The notes under the pieces were generated by a model. That model was not told where the DNA came from and searched no databases. It saw nothing but the letters and a program-made list of their open reading frames with translations. 24,819 bases of DNA from an uncultured Alphaproteobacteria bacterium. GTDB taxonomy: Bacteria; Pseudomonadota; Alphaproteobacteria; Rs-D84. Each line of letters starts with the position of its first letter. Position 1 is the first letter of the stretch. This document shows positions 6,645 to 14,496 of the stretch, piece after piece. A program made the position numbers and the translations under genes. The DNA is taken from assembly GCA_947305255.1 (NCBI GenBank), contig CAMZDE010000010.1:1-24819 (forward strand). The letters run 5' to 3'.

Positions 6645-6977
6645 TTAATATTTTAATTCCCTGTATTCTGCATCGCCCAGATTCAAAGTTTTTAATCCCA
6701 ATTCTTCGATATAATCAGATGATGAATTTGGGTGTTGCAACAGATAAATATGATGTTGAATTTTATCTAACTTTTGTTGAGCAATCGCCAATTCTTTCTT
6801 TTCTTGGTTCAAATGCCAAGCATTCATAACAAAACTTTGAATATTTTTTTCGCCATAAAACAATCTGGCAAAGAAAAATAGTGACACAATCATTAATATT
6901 ATGCCGATTTTTCCGCGCGGACCATCAATCCATGCGTTTTTCATAAATACAAAGAAATTTTTGATTTTTTCCTTCAT
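6645..6977 (-). CDS. FtsB/DivIC-like septum formation initiator
   Basis: A 110-residue bitopic protein with a short basic cytoplasmic N-terminus, one transmembrane segment (about residues 24-39, GIILMIVSLFFFARLF), and a periplasmic coiled coil of about 35 residues (LNQEKKELAIAQQKLDKIQHHIYLL) followed by a short globular tail with YIEELGLKTLNLGDAEYREL. This matches the FtsB/DivIC layout, in which the protein joins FtsL and FtsQ in the divisome. I start it at 6977, not the longer in-frame ATG at 7007, because an extended -10 TGATATAAT ends 7 nt before 6977 and the longer form would run through that promoter and past the dusB start. There is no ribosome binding site, so the mRNA is likely leaderless. 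Confidence 0.8.
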   Translation of the reverse strand: MKEKIKNFFVFMKNAWIDGPRGKIGIILMIVSLFFFARLFYGEKNIQSFVMNAWHLNQEKKELAIAQQKLDKIQHHIYLLQHPNSSSDYIEELGLKTLNLGDAEYRELKY

Positions 6978-7014
6978 AGCGTCTATTATATCACAAATGT
7001 TTAACAATAATCAA
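6961..7014. promoter_or_regulatory. Symmetrical bidirectional promoter, ftsB-like gene and dusB
   Basis: Rightward: TTGATT (6961-6966), 17-nt spacer, TATTAT (6984-6989), 7 nt, dusB ATG at 6997. Leftward: TTGATT (7014-7009), 18-nt spacer, TATAAT (6990-6985, extended by TGA), 7 nt, ATG at 6977. The two -10 boxes overlap almost completely and each -35 lies inside the opposite gene. Confidence 0.68.
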
Positions 7015-7911
7015 ATTTTTACTGCACCATTAGCAGGAATCACAGATAAACCTTTTCGTCAGGTTATTCGTATGTTTGCGCCAGATGTATCAATGGTGAC
7101 CGAAATGATATCGTGTCATTCTTTGGTTGGGGCGCATAAAAATTGTATCAGAAATTTTGACAGATATGAATCCGAAGGTAATATCGGGGCTCAAATTTTT
7201 GGCGCAGAACCTGATTTAATGGGGGCGGCGGCCAAGATTTTACAGGACGCCGGTGCCAAATGGATTGATATAAATATGGGCTGTCCGGTGCCAAAGGTTG
7301 CGACACGTGCCGGTGCGGGTGCTTTTTTAATGAAAGATCATGCCTTGGCTGGTCGGATAATAGAGGCGTGTGTTAAATCCGTGAAAATTCCGGTGTCAAT
7401 AAAGACTCGTTTGGGATGGGACGAAAAACACCAAGATTGGATGGATTTGGTTCATGTTGCTGCGGAATCCGGGGCGTCGTTTGTGACTTTGCATGGGCGC
7501 ACACGTGCGGCAGGTTACGTTGGGCCGGCGCAATTGCCTGAAATATCAAATTTGTCGCTGCCGATAATTGCAAATGGCGATTTGTCATGTGTTTCAGATT
7601 TGGAACGTGTCGAAAAATTAGGGTATAATGGTGCGATGATTGGTCGCGCAATGCTTGGGAAACCGTGGATTTTTGGTCAAATTTGTGGTAATTGTGATGC
7701 ACCAAAAGATATTGGCGATATTGTTTTAAAGCATCTGGATTTTATGATTGATTATTATGGTGCAAAGACGGCAATCCCGATGTTTCGTAAACATGCGGCA
7801 TGGTATTCGTCAGGCATGCCAAATTCGGCACAATTTCGTATAAAAGTGAACCAGATTTCTGATGAAAAAGAATTGAAACAAATTATAAAAGAATTTTTCG
7901 CGCGCGGTTGA
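6997..7911 (+). CDS. dusB: tRNA-dihydrouridine synthase
   Basis: A flavoenzyme that reduces uridines in the tRNA D loop to dihydrouridine. The 304-residue product starts FTAPLAGITDKPFRQ (FMN-binding strand of the TIM barrel). It contains the family signature WIDINMGCPVPKVATRAGAGAFLMKD with the catalytic Cys (CPVPK), then VKIPVSIKTRLGWD, the TLHGRTRAAGY motif, and IIANGDLS...GYNGAMIGRAMLGKPWIF near the C-terminal phosphate-binding site. The motifs fit the DusB/NifR3 branch. The ATG at 6997 is preferred over upstream starts because they lie within the divergent gene and because a -10 box ends 7 nt before it; there is no ribosome binding site. In many proteobacteria dusB begins an operon with fis or ntrB; here a RodZ-like gene follows with its own promoter overlapping the dusB stop. 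Confidence 0.93.
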   Translation: MFNNNQIFTAPLAGITDKPFRQVIRMFAPDVSMVTEMISCHSLVGAHKNCIRNFDRYESEGNIGAQIFGAEPDLMGAAAKILQDAGAKWIDINMGCPVPKVATRAGAGAFLMKDHALAGRIIEACVKSVKIPVSIKTRLGWDEKHQDWMDLVHVAAESGASFVTLHGRTRAAGYVGPAQLPEISNLSLPIIANGDLSCVSDLERVEKLGYNGAMIGRAMLGKPWIFGQICGNCDAPKDIGDIVLKHLDFMIDYYGAKTAIPMFRKHAAWYSSGMPNSAQFRIKVNQISDEKELKQIIKEFFARG

Positions 7912-7936
7912 CAATCGCGGTATTCTATCATAACAT
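7908..7936 (+). promoter_or_regulatory. Promoter of the RodZ-like gene
   Basis: TTGACA (7908-7913) overlaps the dusB stop codon; a 17-nt spacer leads to TAACAT (7931-7936), 22 nt before the ATG. Confidence 0.6.
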
Positions 7937-7958
7937 ATTGCTATCAAAGGATTTTACG

Positions 7959-8825
7959 ATGGATGAAAAACAAGAAAATTTCGTATCAACCAAAGAAATG
8001 ACCGCCGGCAAAATGTTATATAATGCACGAACCACAGGGCGCAGAAAACGTGAAATTTCCACGATTGCAAAATTGCTTTGCATTCGTGAAGAATTTTTGA
8101 GTGCGTTGGAATCTGGTGATTATCGTGTTATTCCCGAAGATGTTTATATTTTGGGATTCGCGCGCAGTTATGCTGTGGAATTAGGTTTGAATCCGGATGA
8201 AGTTATCGAAAAATTAAAACGCGAATTGGGCATTGTTTCCGAAGAAAAAGAGGAAAAAGAACCTGAAAAAAAGCCTGAAACGCCAAAGCGTAAATTGAAA
8301 TTTAACAAAGAATATTTTGTAAAATTATTCAAACGATGTGTTGAATATGTGAAAAAGCATTGGTTGTGGTTCGCAATCGGTTTTGCTATTGCGGTTTTGG
8401 CAATCATTATTTGTGTTGTTGTTTTGACAAAACGGGCGACTCCTGTGCAAAACGATACAACGTCAACAGAAGTTGTGACTGTCGCGCCGGCGGCAAACGC
8501 TGGGCCTGATTTCCGGTTCCCTGTGCGTGAAAAATTTAATGAAAAATCTGCCAAAGAATCACGGGTTGTTTTACAGGCAGAAAAAGAATCGTGGGTAAAA
8601 ATTGAAGATGCGCGCGGCAATACTACTTTTTCGCGGGTTTTAGTGCCGGGGGATGTGTATTATATGCCACTGTCCGATAAATTAAAGGGAACGTTTGGAA
8701 ATGCCGGTGGGATTGACGTATGGGTTGATGGTCAATTGGTAAAGAAAATTGGGCCTGCAAATACCCGTAAAACCGGTTTTTCAATGGCGCCTGACGCGTT
8801 AAAGGCTGTTGGGTTGGCCGAATAA
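7959..8825 (+). CDS. RodZ-like HTH and DUF4115 membrane protein
   Basis: A 288-residue bitopic protein with RodZ architecture: a cytoplasmic helix-turn-helix domain (about 15-90, including STIAKLLCIREEFLSALESG and the LGFARSYAVELGL segment), a charged Glu/Lys/Pro linker (about 94-112), a basic juxtamembrane stretch, one transmembrane helix (about 135-157), a flexible periplasmic linker, and a C-terminal beta domain of the DUF4115 type (about 202-275, LQAEKESWVKIEDARGN). RodZ links MreB to the elongation machinery, so a cell-shape role is expected. AAAGGA lies 7 nt before the ATG at 7959, which decides the start over the longer frame. A TTGACA promoter overlaps the dusB stop. No mreB is in the window. 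Confidence 0.85.
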   Translation: MDEKQENFVSTKEMTAGKMLYNARTTGRRKREISTIAKLLCIREEFLSALESGDYRVIPEDVYILGFARSYAVELGLNPDEVIEKLKRELGIVSEEKEEKEPEKKPETPKRKLKFNKEYFVKLFKRCVEYVKKHWLWFAIGFAIAVLAIIICVVVLTKRATPVQNDTTSTEVVTVAPAANAGPDFRFPVREKFNEKSAKESRVVLQAEKESWVKIEDARGNTTFSRVLVPGDVYYMPLSDKLKGTFGNAGGIDVWVDGQLVKKIGPANTRKTGFSMAPDALKAVGLAE

Positions 8826-8858
8826 AATCGTATGGGCTTTTTCCTGCGGTTGGCTGTA

Positions 8859-8888
8859 TTGAATTTTTCGGGTTTTTAACTATATCAT
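8859..8888 (+). promoter_or_regulatory. Putative promoter of uvrA, leaderless
   Basis: TTGAAT (8859-8864), 18-nt spacer, TATCAT (8883-8888), then 7 nt to the ATG at 8896. No SOS (LexA) box of the alphaproteobacterial GTTC-N7-GTTC kind is seen here. Confidence 0.45.
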
Positions 8889-8895
8889 AACCGTT

Positions 8896-11766
8896 ATGAA
8901 TGGATTTATAAAAATTCGCGGTGCACGCGAAAATAATCTTAAAAATATTGATTTAGACCTGCCAAAAAACAAATTAGTAGTTTTGACGGGGGTATCGGGG
9001 TCTGGGAAATCGTCGTTGGCTTTTAATACGATTTATGCCGAAGGCCAGCGCAGGTATGTTGAATCGCTGTCGTCGTATGCGCGTCAATTTTTAGATATGC
9101 AAAAAAAGCCAGATGTCGATTTAATCGAAGGTTTATCCCCTGCAATTTCAATCGAACAGAAAACAACGTCTAAAAATCCGCGTTCCACAGTTGGGACAGT
9201 AACGGAAATTTATGATTATTTGCGTCTGCTTTGGGCGCGTATAGGTATTCCATATTCACCAGTCACTGGGTTGCCAATTAAATCCCAGACTATTTCTGAG
9301 ATGGTGGATTGGACATTGAAAATTCCACATGGTGTTAAATTTTTCATAATGGCGCCGATGGTGCGTGATCGTAAGGGCGAATATAAGAAAGAATTAGCGT
9401 TTTTGGTAAAGCAGGGCTATCAACGTGCGATTATTGATGGCGATTTGTATGATTTGTCGTCTGTGCCGCCACTCGATAAAAACAAAAAACACAATATTTT
9501 CGTTATTATCGATCGTGTTTCAATGCCAGACGAAGATTTGTCTGGGGACGACGCTGATGAGTTTCGTTCGCGTCTTTATTCGTCATTCGAAGCGTCACTG
9601 CGTCTGGTTCCTGGGGCGGTTATTGTACGACGTTTAGATACAAACGAAGATTCGTTGTATTCCCAAGAATACGCATGTCCGGTGTCTGGGTTCACTGTGC
9701 CAAAGATTGAACCACGATTGTTTTCTTTTAATGCGCCATTGGGTGCGTGCAGTGCCTGTGACGGTTTGGGTGTGCAATTAAATATTTCGCCTGATTTGGT
9801 GATACCTGACCCGTCAAAATCTATATTAGGTGGGGCGATTGCACCGTGGTCGCGTGGTGGCATGTTAAGCCAATATGAAAACGTTATGGATTCATTGCAC
9901 AAAAAATATAAAATACCGCTTTCAAAGCCGTGGCACACATTGTCACAACAAGACAAAGATATTATTTTGTATGGCACGGGTGACGAAGAAATAAAAATCA
10001 ATTGGAATGGTTATGTTTATGAAAAACCATACGAAGGTGTTATCCCAAATCTGGAACGGCGATTGCGCGAATCTGAATCAGAATCAACGCGTGTGGAATT
10101 ATCAAAATATCAAACTGAAACCCCATGTCCAGTATGTCATGGCAAACGTTTGAATATCCAAGCGTTGTGCATAAAAATCAATAATTGTGATATTATGGAC
10201 GTTTGCGATATGTCGGTCGAAGATTCTTTGAAATGGTTTATGGATTTACCGCAATTTTTAACCGACAAAGAAAACGAAATCGCATCTATTATTTTACGCG
10301 AAATTACATCACGTCTGTATTTTTTAAGGAATGTTGGTTTGGGGTATTTGACATTGTCACGTATGGCGGGAACTCTGTCAGGTGGTGAAGCGCAACGCAT
10401 AAGATTGGCGTCGCAAATCGGCAGTGGTCTATCGGGTGTTTTGTATGTATTAGATGAACCGTCAATTGGATTGCATCAAAGTGATAATGACAAATTAATC
10501 GAAACATTAAAAATGTTGCGCGACAAAGATAATACTGTGATTGTGGTTGAACACGATGAAGATATGATGCGTGCCGCAGATTATTTGGTTGATATCGGTC
10601 GTGGTGCCGGTATAAATGGCGGAAATGTCGTGTCATATGGAACACCGGAAGAGGTTATCAAAGATCCTGAATCTTTGACCGGTCAGTATTTGTCTGGCAA
10701 GCGCAAGATAGAGGTACCTAAAAAACGTCGTTCAGGAAACGGTAATGTTATCAGAATAGAAGGCGCGCGTTCGAACAACCTGAAAAATATAAACGTTGAT
10801 TTTCCTTTGGGTGAATTTATCGCACTGACTGGGGTGTCGGGGTCGGGCAAATCGACACTGTTATTAAACACGTTGTATCCTGCGATTATGCGTGTTTTAT
10901 ATAATTCAAAATTGGAAACTGGGGCGCATGATGTTATTCGCGGCCTTGAAAACATAGACAAAGTTGTTGATATCGATCAATCGCCAATTGGACGCAGCCC
11001 GCGCAGTAATCCTGCAACGTATGTCGGCGTGTTCAATAATATTCGTGATTTTTATGCCAGTTTGCCAGAAGCAAAAACGCGTGGTTATGACGCCGGTCGG
11101 TTTTCGTTTAATGTCAAAGGTGGTCGATGCGAAGCGTGTCAGGGTGACGGTCAAATAAAGATAGAAATGAATTTTTTGGCAGACATTTATGTTGAATGTG
11201 ACAAATGTCATGGGCAACGCTATAACGCGGAAACTTTGGCGGTGAAATACAAAGGTAAATCGATTGCCGATGTGTTAAATATGACGGTTGAAGAAGCGTA
11301 CAGATTTTTTATTAATGTACCCCAGATTGCCCGTAAATTAGAACTTTTGAAACGCGTCGGATTGGATTACATAAAATTAGGCCAAAGTTCATTGGATTTG
11401 TCGGGTGGCGAAGCGCAACGTATCAAATTGTCAAAGGAATTAGCGGCACGCAGCACTGGTCAAACAATATACATTTTGGACGAACCAACCACTGGGTTGC
11501 ATTTTGAAGATATAAAATCGCTTTTGGCGGTGTTGCACGAATTGGTTGACCAAGGCAACACTGTGATTGTGATTGAACATAATTTAGAAGTTATTAAAAC
11601 AGCGGATTGGGTGATAGATTTAGGCCCAAATGGTGGTGCCGGCGGGGGCAGGGTTGTTGCCGTTGGAACGCCCGAAGAAATTGCCGAAAAGCCAGAGTCT
11701 TTGACCGGCCAATATCTGAAAAAGTATCTGGACAAATCGAAAAAAAGTAATAAGATAAAAAAATAA
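8896..11766 (+). CDS. uvrA: Excinuclease ABC subunit A
   Basis: UvrA is the damage-sensing ATPase of nucleotide excision repair. At 956 residues it is full length. The first ABC half shows Walker A GVSGSGKSSLAF (about 32-43), a first zinc module with CPVSGF...CSACDGLG, a CPVCHGKRLN module, and the signature LSGGEAQRIRLASQIGSGL with Walker B VLYVLDEPSIGLH. The second half shows GVSGSGKSTLLLNTLYP, the insertion with CEACQGDG and CDKCHGQRYNAETL (zinc site), and LSGGEAQRIKLSKELAARS with IYILDEPTTGLHFED. No ribosome binding site is visible before the ATG. The 3' end is followed after 29 nt by the M-domain gene, probably co-transcribed. Confidence 0.97.
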   Translation: MNGFIKIRGARENNLKNIDLDLPKNKLVVLTGVSGSGKSSLAFNTIYAEGQRRYVESLSSYARQFLDMQKKPDVDLIEGLSPAISIEQKTTSKNPRSTVGTVTEIYDYLRLLWARIGIPYSPVTGLPIKSQTISEMVDWTLKIPHGVKFFIMAPMVRDRKGEYKKELAFLVKQGYQRAIIDGDLYDLSSVPPLDKNKKHNIFVIIDRVSMPDEDLSGDDADEFRSRLYSSFEASLRLVPGAVIVRRLDTNEDSLYSQEYACPVSGFTVPKIEPRLFSFNAPLGACSACDGLGVQLNISPDLVIPDPSKSILGGAIAPWSRGGMLSQYENVMDSLHKKYKIPLSKPWHTLSQQDKDIILYGTGDEEIKINWNGYVYEKPYEGVIPNLERRLRESESESTRVELSKYQTETPCPVCHGKRLNIQALCIKINNCDIMDVCDMSVEDSLKWFMDLPQFLTDKENEIASIILREITSRLYFLRNVGLGYLTLSRMAGTLSGGEAQRIRLASQIGSGLSGVLYVLDEPSIGLHQSDNDKLIETLKMLRDKDNTVIVVEHDEDMMRAADYLVDIGRGAGINGGNVVSYGTPEEVIKDPESLTGQYLSGKRKIEVPKKRRSGNGNVIRIEGARSNNLKNINVDFPLGEFIALTGVSGSGKSTLLLNTLYPAIMRVLYNSKLETGAHDVIRGLENIDKVVDIDQSPIGRSPRSNPATYVGVFNNIRDFYASLPEAKTRGYDAGRFSFNVKGGRCEACQGDGQIKIEMNFLADIYVECDKCHGQRYNAETLAVKYKGKSIADVLNMTVEEAYRFFINVPQIARKLELLKRVGLDYIKLGQSSLDLSGGEAQRIKLSKELAARSTGQTIYILDEPTTGLHFEDIKSLLAVLHELVDQGNTVIVIEHNLEVIKTADWVIDLGPNGGAGGGRVVAVGTPEEIAEKPESLTGQYLKKYLDKSKKSNKIKK

Positions 11767-11795
11767 CCGTTAAATATTAATCAAGGAGAATACAA

Positions 11796-12287
11796 ATGTT
11801 TGGTTTTGGAAAAAAGAAAGTAAATCAAGAAACAGAAGAGATGGAATCTCAATCCGTTAAAATGCCGTCTGGAATCAAAGAAACTGCGGAACGCATGATG
11901 TCTGGGCAATTCGATATGAATGATATGTTGGCGCAATTAAAACAAATTAAAAAAATGAGCAATTTTAGCGGTCTGTTGAAAATGGTGCCGGGTATGAAAG
12001 ATGCTGTGGCTGCGATGAAAGAAAAAATCGCTGACGGCAGTGTTGATGCACAAATAAAAATTCTGGAAGCGATGACCGCCGAAGAACGCGCGGATCCTGA
12101 ACGTGTGTTTGCAAATGCCAAAGCGCGTATCGCGGAAACTGCGGGATGCACAGTACGCGAAGTAGAACATATTATTAAACAATATTTGAAAATGAAACAG
12201 CAGATGGCGATGATTCAACGCATGGGGGGAATGGAGGCTGTTATGCAACGTATGCAACAAAGCGGAACCCCCGGAGGTAATAAATGA
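11796..12287 (+). CDS. Free-standing SRP54/Ffh M-domain-like protein
   Basis: A 163-residue protein that aligns by eye only with the C-terminal M domain of Ffh (SRP54), the part that binds 4.5S RNA and signal sequences. Matching blocks are GQFDMNDMLAQLKQIKKM (37-54, Ffh FDLNDFLEQLRQMKKM), a LLKMVPGM finger-loop segment (60-67), ILEAMTAEERADPE (89-102, Ffh INSMTxxER), ARIAETAGCTVREVEHIIKQY (110-130, the RNA-binding helix-turn-helix) and a Met-rich tail. The GTPase NG domain is absent: a clean uvrA stop lies 29 nt upstream, and AAGGAG precedes this ATG. The usual GSG in the RNA-binding turn is TAG-C here, so RNA contacts may differ. The N-terminus MFGFGKKK is basic. It overlaps the next gene by 4 nt (ATGA), so the two are translationally coupled. 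Family resemblance is strong; function is open. Confidence 0.8.
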   Translation: MFGFGKKKVNQETEEMESQSVKMPSGIKETAERMMSGQFDMNDMLAQLKQIKKMSNFSGLLKMVPGMKDAVAAMKEKIADGSVDAQIKILEAMTAEERADPERVFANAKARIAETAGCTVREVEHIIKQYLKMKQQMAMIQRMGGMEAVMQRMQQSGTPGGNK

Positions 12288-13297
12288 AAAAACAAAAAAC
12301 CGTCGTTAGCAAAATTTATGATATAACCCCAATTGATGTAAAATATATTGGGCCACAATATAACCCAATATGGCGTGGTACAAAAAAGCCTTTAATCGAT
12401 GGATGGCAAATTGGTGTAAAGTTTAGTGGCAATATTGAATCTTTGGTTTTTGATGAAGTTTTATCCAAAGAATACGGTTTGTTGCCGAACCATGCAACGA
12501 TGATATATCGTGAATATATCCCAAAGAATGATATAACATATGTTCGTTATTTGTTTAATAATGATTTGTTTGTGAATGGTGAAAAACGGGCACATCAATT
12601 CAAAGAAAGAATCCAGATGCAGATGGTCAATAACGCAGATGGTTATGAAGTTTTGTCCAAAGAAACTGTTGTGCCGTTCAGTGTTTCTGAAAAGCCAGAA
12701 GATTATGTTCATGGGAAAAATATTGGATACAAAGTTTCTGTCAAATTTGATGGCGAATGGGGAATGGTTCATCCAAGTGTTTTTCGCCGTTTTAAATACA
12801 GTCCACGTGGTGCAAAAGTAATTAATTTTAATTATGATTTTCTGAATAATATTACTGATGTGGACTTTTTGTTTGAAAACCGTATGTTTTCTAACGGTTT
12901 GCAACGCGCTCAAAATTTTGTGGATAATATGAACACGCAAATCGAAGCAAACAAAGAAAAAAGTTATTATATGCCGACCATGGTTGGTGCATATGAAGTA
13001 TATTATTGTAACGATATCTTTAAAAAGATAGTTTTGCCGGTTCATTTTGGCGATGTTCATCCCAGTGTCAAGATTGCAGATGCATGTGTACCGCAAGATA
13101 TGCATCGTGATTTTGGGGTTAAACAATTACCATTACCAATCAGTGATAAAGTAGTTCTGGAAAAAGGCGCCAGCAATAATGATTATATAGTTCGTTATGT
13201 TTTCAATAATCGTTCATTCCAAGATGCCTTTTTCGATATGAATAGATTCCGTGCAGCAATGCTGTCTATGGTGGGAAAGCAGAAAATAAAAGCTTAA
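12284..13297 (+). CDS. Unknown three-repeat protein coupled to the M-domain gene
   Basis: A 337-residue soluble protein I do not recognise. It has no signal peptide or membrane segment. Three internal repeats of about 105 residues end in similar blocks: TYVRYLFNNDLFVNGEKRAH (86-105), TDVDFLFENRMFSNGLQRAQ (191-210) and IVRYVFNNRSFQDAFFDMNR (302-321). The shared pattern is V-x-[YF]-[LV]-F-[NE]-N-x-x-F followed by a helix containing [RM][AN]xxF and Met/Gln-rich residues. Each block is preceded by a strand like IGVKFSG / VSVKFDG / LPVHFG and by a [VS]HPSV-type segment in repeats 2 and 3. Its ATG overlaps the M-domain stop (ATGA), so the two products are made together and may interact. rlmE follows after 58 nt without an obvious promoter. 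Confidence 0.82.
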   Translation: MKKQKTVVSKIYDITPIDVKYIGPQYNPIWRGTKKPLIDGWQIGVKFSGNIESLVFDEVLSKEYGLLPNHATMIYREYIPKNDITYVRYLFNNDLFVNGEKRAHQFKERIQMQMVNNADGYEVLSKETVVPFSVSEKPEDYVHGKNIGYKVSVKFDGEWGMVHPSVFRRFKYSPRGAKVINFNYDFLNNITDVDFLFENRMFSNGLQRAQNFVDNMNTQIEANKEKSYYMPTMVGAYEVYYCNDIFKKIVLPVHFGDVHPSVKIADACVPQDMHRDFGVKQLPLPISDKVVLEKGASNNDYIVRYVFNNRSFQDAFFDMNRFRAAMLSMVGKQKIKA

Positions 13298-13355
13298 AAT
13301 TTAGATATGCCAAATAATTACAAACAGCATTTTTGAACAAAGAAAATGAAAGATA

Positions 13356-14009
13356 ATGAAAATATTAAATAAAAAAATTGCAGCGCATAAATCTTCGGCG
13401 GCTTGGATTCAACGTCAAGCCAATGATCCGTATGTTGCACGTGCGCAACGTGATGGGTATCGTGCACGCGCTGCCTATAAAATTATTGAAATAAACGAAA
13501 AATATCATTTCTTTCATAATGGTCAGGTTGTTGTTGATTTAGGGGCGGCACCGGGGTCGTGGTCACAATATGTTGCGCGCGAATTTCCAAAATCAAAGAT
13601 TTTTGCGATGGATTTATTGGAAATTAAACCTATAAACGGTGTTGATTTTTATCAGGGTGATTTTACAACGGATGCGGCCTTGCGCTGGTTGGAACAAAAA
13701 TTAAATTTATCAGACGAATCAGGTGGCACGGTTGACGTTGTGATGTCTGATATGGCACCAAATACAGTCGGTCATAAAAAAACAGATCATTTGCGTCAAA
13801 TGGTGTTGTTGGAATATGCGTTTGATTTCGCGTTGCGTGCATTAAAAAAAGGCGGAACTTTTGTTGCTAAATCTTTCACTGGTGGGACAACAAACGAATT
13901 GTTAAAACAAATCAAAGAACATTTTGATGATGTGCATCACATAAAACCACCTTCTTCGCGCAAAGACAGTGTTGAAATGTTTATTGTTGCAACTGGTTTT
14001 CGTGGATAA
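13356..14009 (+). CDS. rlmE: 23S rRNA 2'-O-methyltransferase RlmE (FtsJ/RrmJ)
   Basis: RlmE methylates the 2'-OH of U2552 in the 23S rRNA A loop, a late step of 50S assembly. The 217-residue product contains the S-adenosylmethionine site VVVDLGAAPGSWSQY (58-72) and the full catalytic tetrad K42 (RAAYKI), D132 (MSDMAPN), K172 (FVAKSF) and E207 (SVEMF). The N-terminal DPYVARAQRDGYRARAAYK segment is characteristic. The upstream sequence has only a weak purine-rich stretch. A few codons before the ATG there is an out-of-frame ATG, so initiation may be inefficient. It faces rnhA with 4 nt between the stops and no terminator in between. Confidence 0.96.
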   Translation: MKILNKKIAAHKSSAAWIQRQANDPYVARAQRDGYRARAAYKIIEINEKYHFFHNGQVVVDLGAAPGSWSQYVAREFPKSKIFAMDLLEIKPINGVDFYQGDFTTDAALRWLEQKLNLSDESGGTVDVVMSDMAPNTVGHKKTDHLRQMVLLEYAFDFALRALKKGGTFVAKSFTGGTTNELLKQIKEHFDDVHHIKPPSSRKDSVEMFIVATGFRG

Positions 14010-14013
14010 TATT

Positions 14014-14442
14014 TTATTTATAACTTTCGGCGCTTGTGCGTGCCAAATCATCAACACGTTCGTTGAATTCTTCGCCAGCATGTCCGCGTACCCAAACCCA
14101 ATGAATTGTTATACGTGATGCCAATTCATCTAGTTTCTGCCACAATTCTTTGTTCTTTACAGGCTTTTTATCAGCGGTGCGCCAATTGTTTTTCTTCCAA
14201 TTTTTTATCCATGTTTCCATACCGTTTTTAACATATTGGCTGTCGGTATGAATTTCTATTTCTTTGTGTTTTTGTGCGGCAGTCAACGCACGAATAACCG
14301 CGGTTAATTCCATTTGATTATTCGTGGTCATTTTTTCCCCACCACAACGTTCTGCAATATTTTTACCGTCTGTTGCGATAAAACCCCAACCGCCGGGGCC
14401 TGGGTTACCAAGGCAACTGCCATCTGTCCAAATTTTTATCAT
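14014..14442 (-). CDS. rnhA: Ribonuclease HI
   Basis: RNase HI degrades the RNA strand of RNA-DNA hybrids such as R-loops and Okazaki primers. The 142-residue product has the catalytic acids D7 (WTDGSCLGNPGPGGWG), E45 (NNQMELTAVI), D67 (IHTDSQYVKNG) and D131 (ERVDDLAR), with H121 in the mobile RGHAG loop. It also has the Trp/Lys-rich handle KNWKKNNWRTADKKPVKN used in hybrid binding. AAAAGGA precedes the ATG, unlike the divergent tkt, which has none. The -10 boxes of the two genes overlap in the palindrome TGATATAATATCA (14463-14475). Converges with rlmE. Confidence 0.97.
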   Translation of the reverse strand: MIKIWTDGSCLGNPGPGGWGFIATDGKNIAERCGGEKMTTNNQMELTAVIRALTAAQKHKEIEIHTDSQYVKNGMETWIKNWKKNNWRTADKKPVKNKELWQKLDELASRITIHWVWVRGHAGEEFNERVDDLARTSAESYK

Positions 14443-14462
14443 TTTATTTATATCCTTTTGTG

Positions 14463-14496
14463 TGATATAATATCATAAAATGAAGTTTAATGCCAA
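14463..14496. promoter_or_regulatory. Overlapping divergent promoters, rnhA and tkt
   Basis: The 13-bp inverted repeat TGATATAATATCA (14463-14475) supplies an extended -10 TGATATAAT for tkt (TATAAT 14466-14471, 8 nt before its ATG) and TATTAT (14472-14467) for rnhA. A TTGGCA at 14496-14491 lies 18 nt upstream of the rnhA box. Confidence 0.55.

Noticed and set aside
6901..6996. Upstream start for dusB at 6901
   Set aside because: It would lie inside the divergent gene and its promoter; the barrel's first strand begins right after the ATG at 6997.
11849..12260. Antisense ORFs across the M-domain gene and its partner
   Set aside because: They lack ribosome binding sites and sensible composition, and the sense frames have clear family resemblance or coupling.
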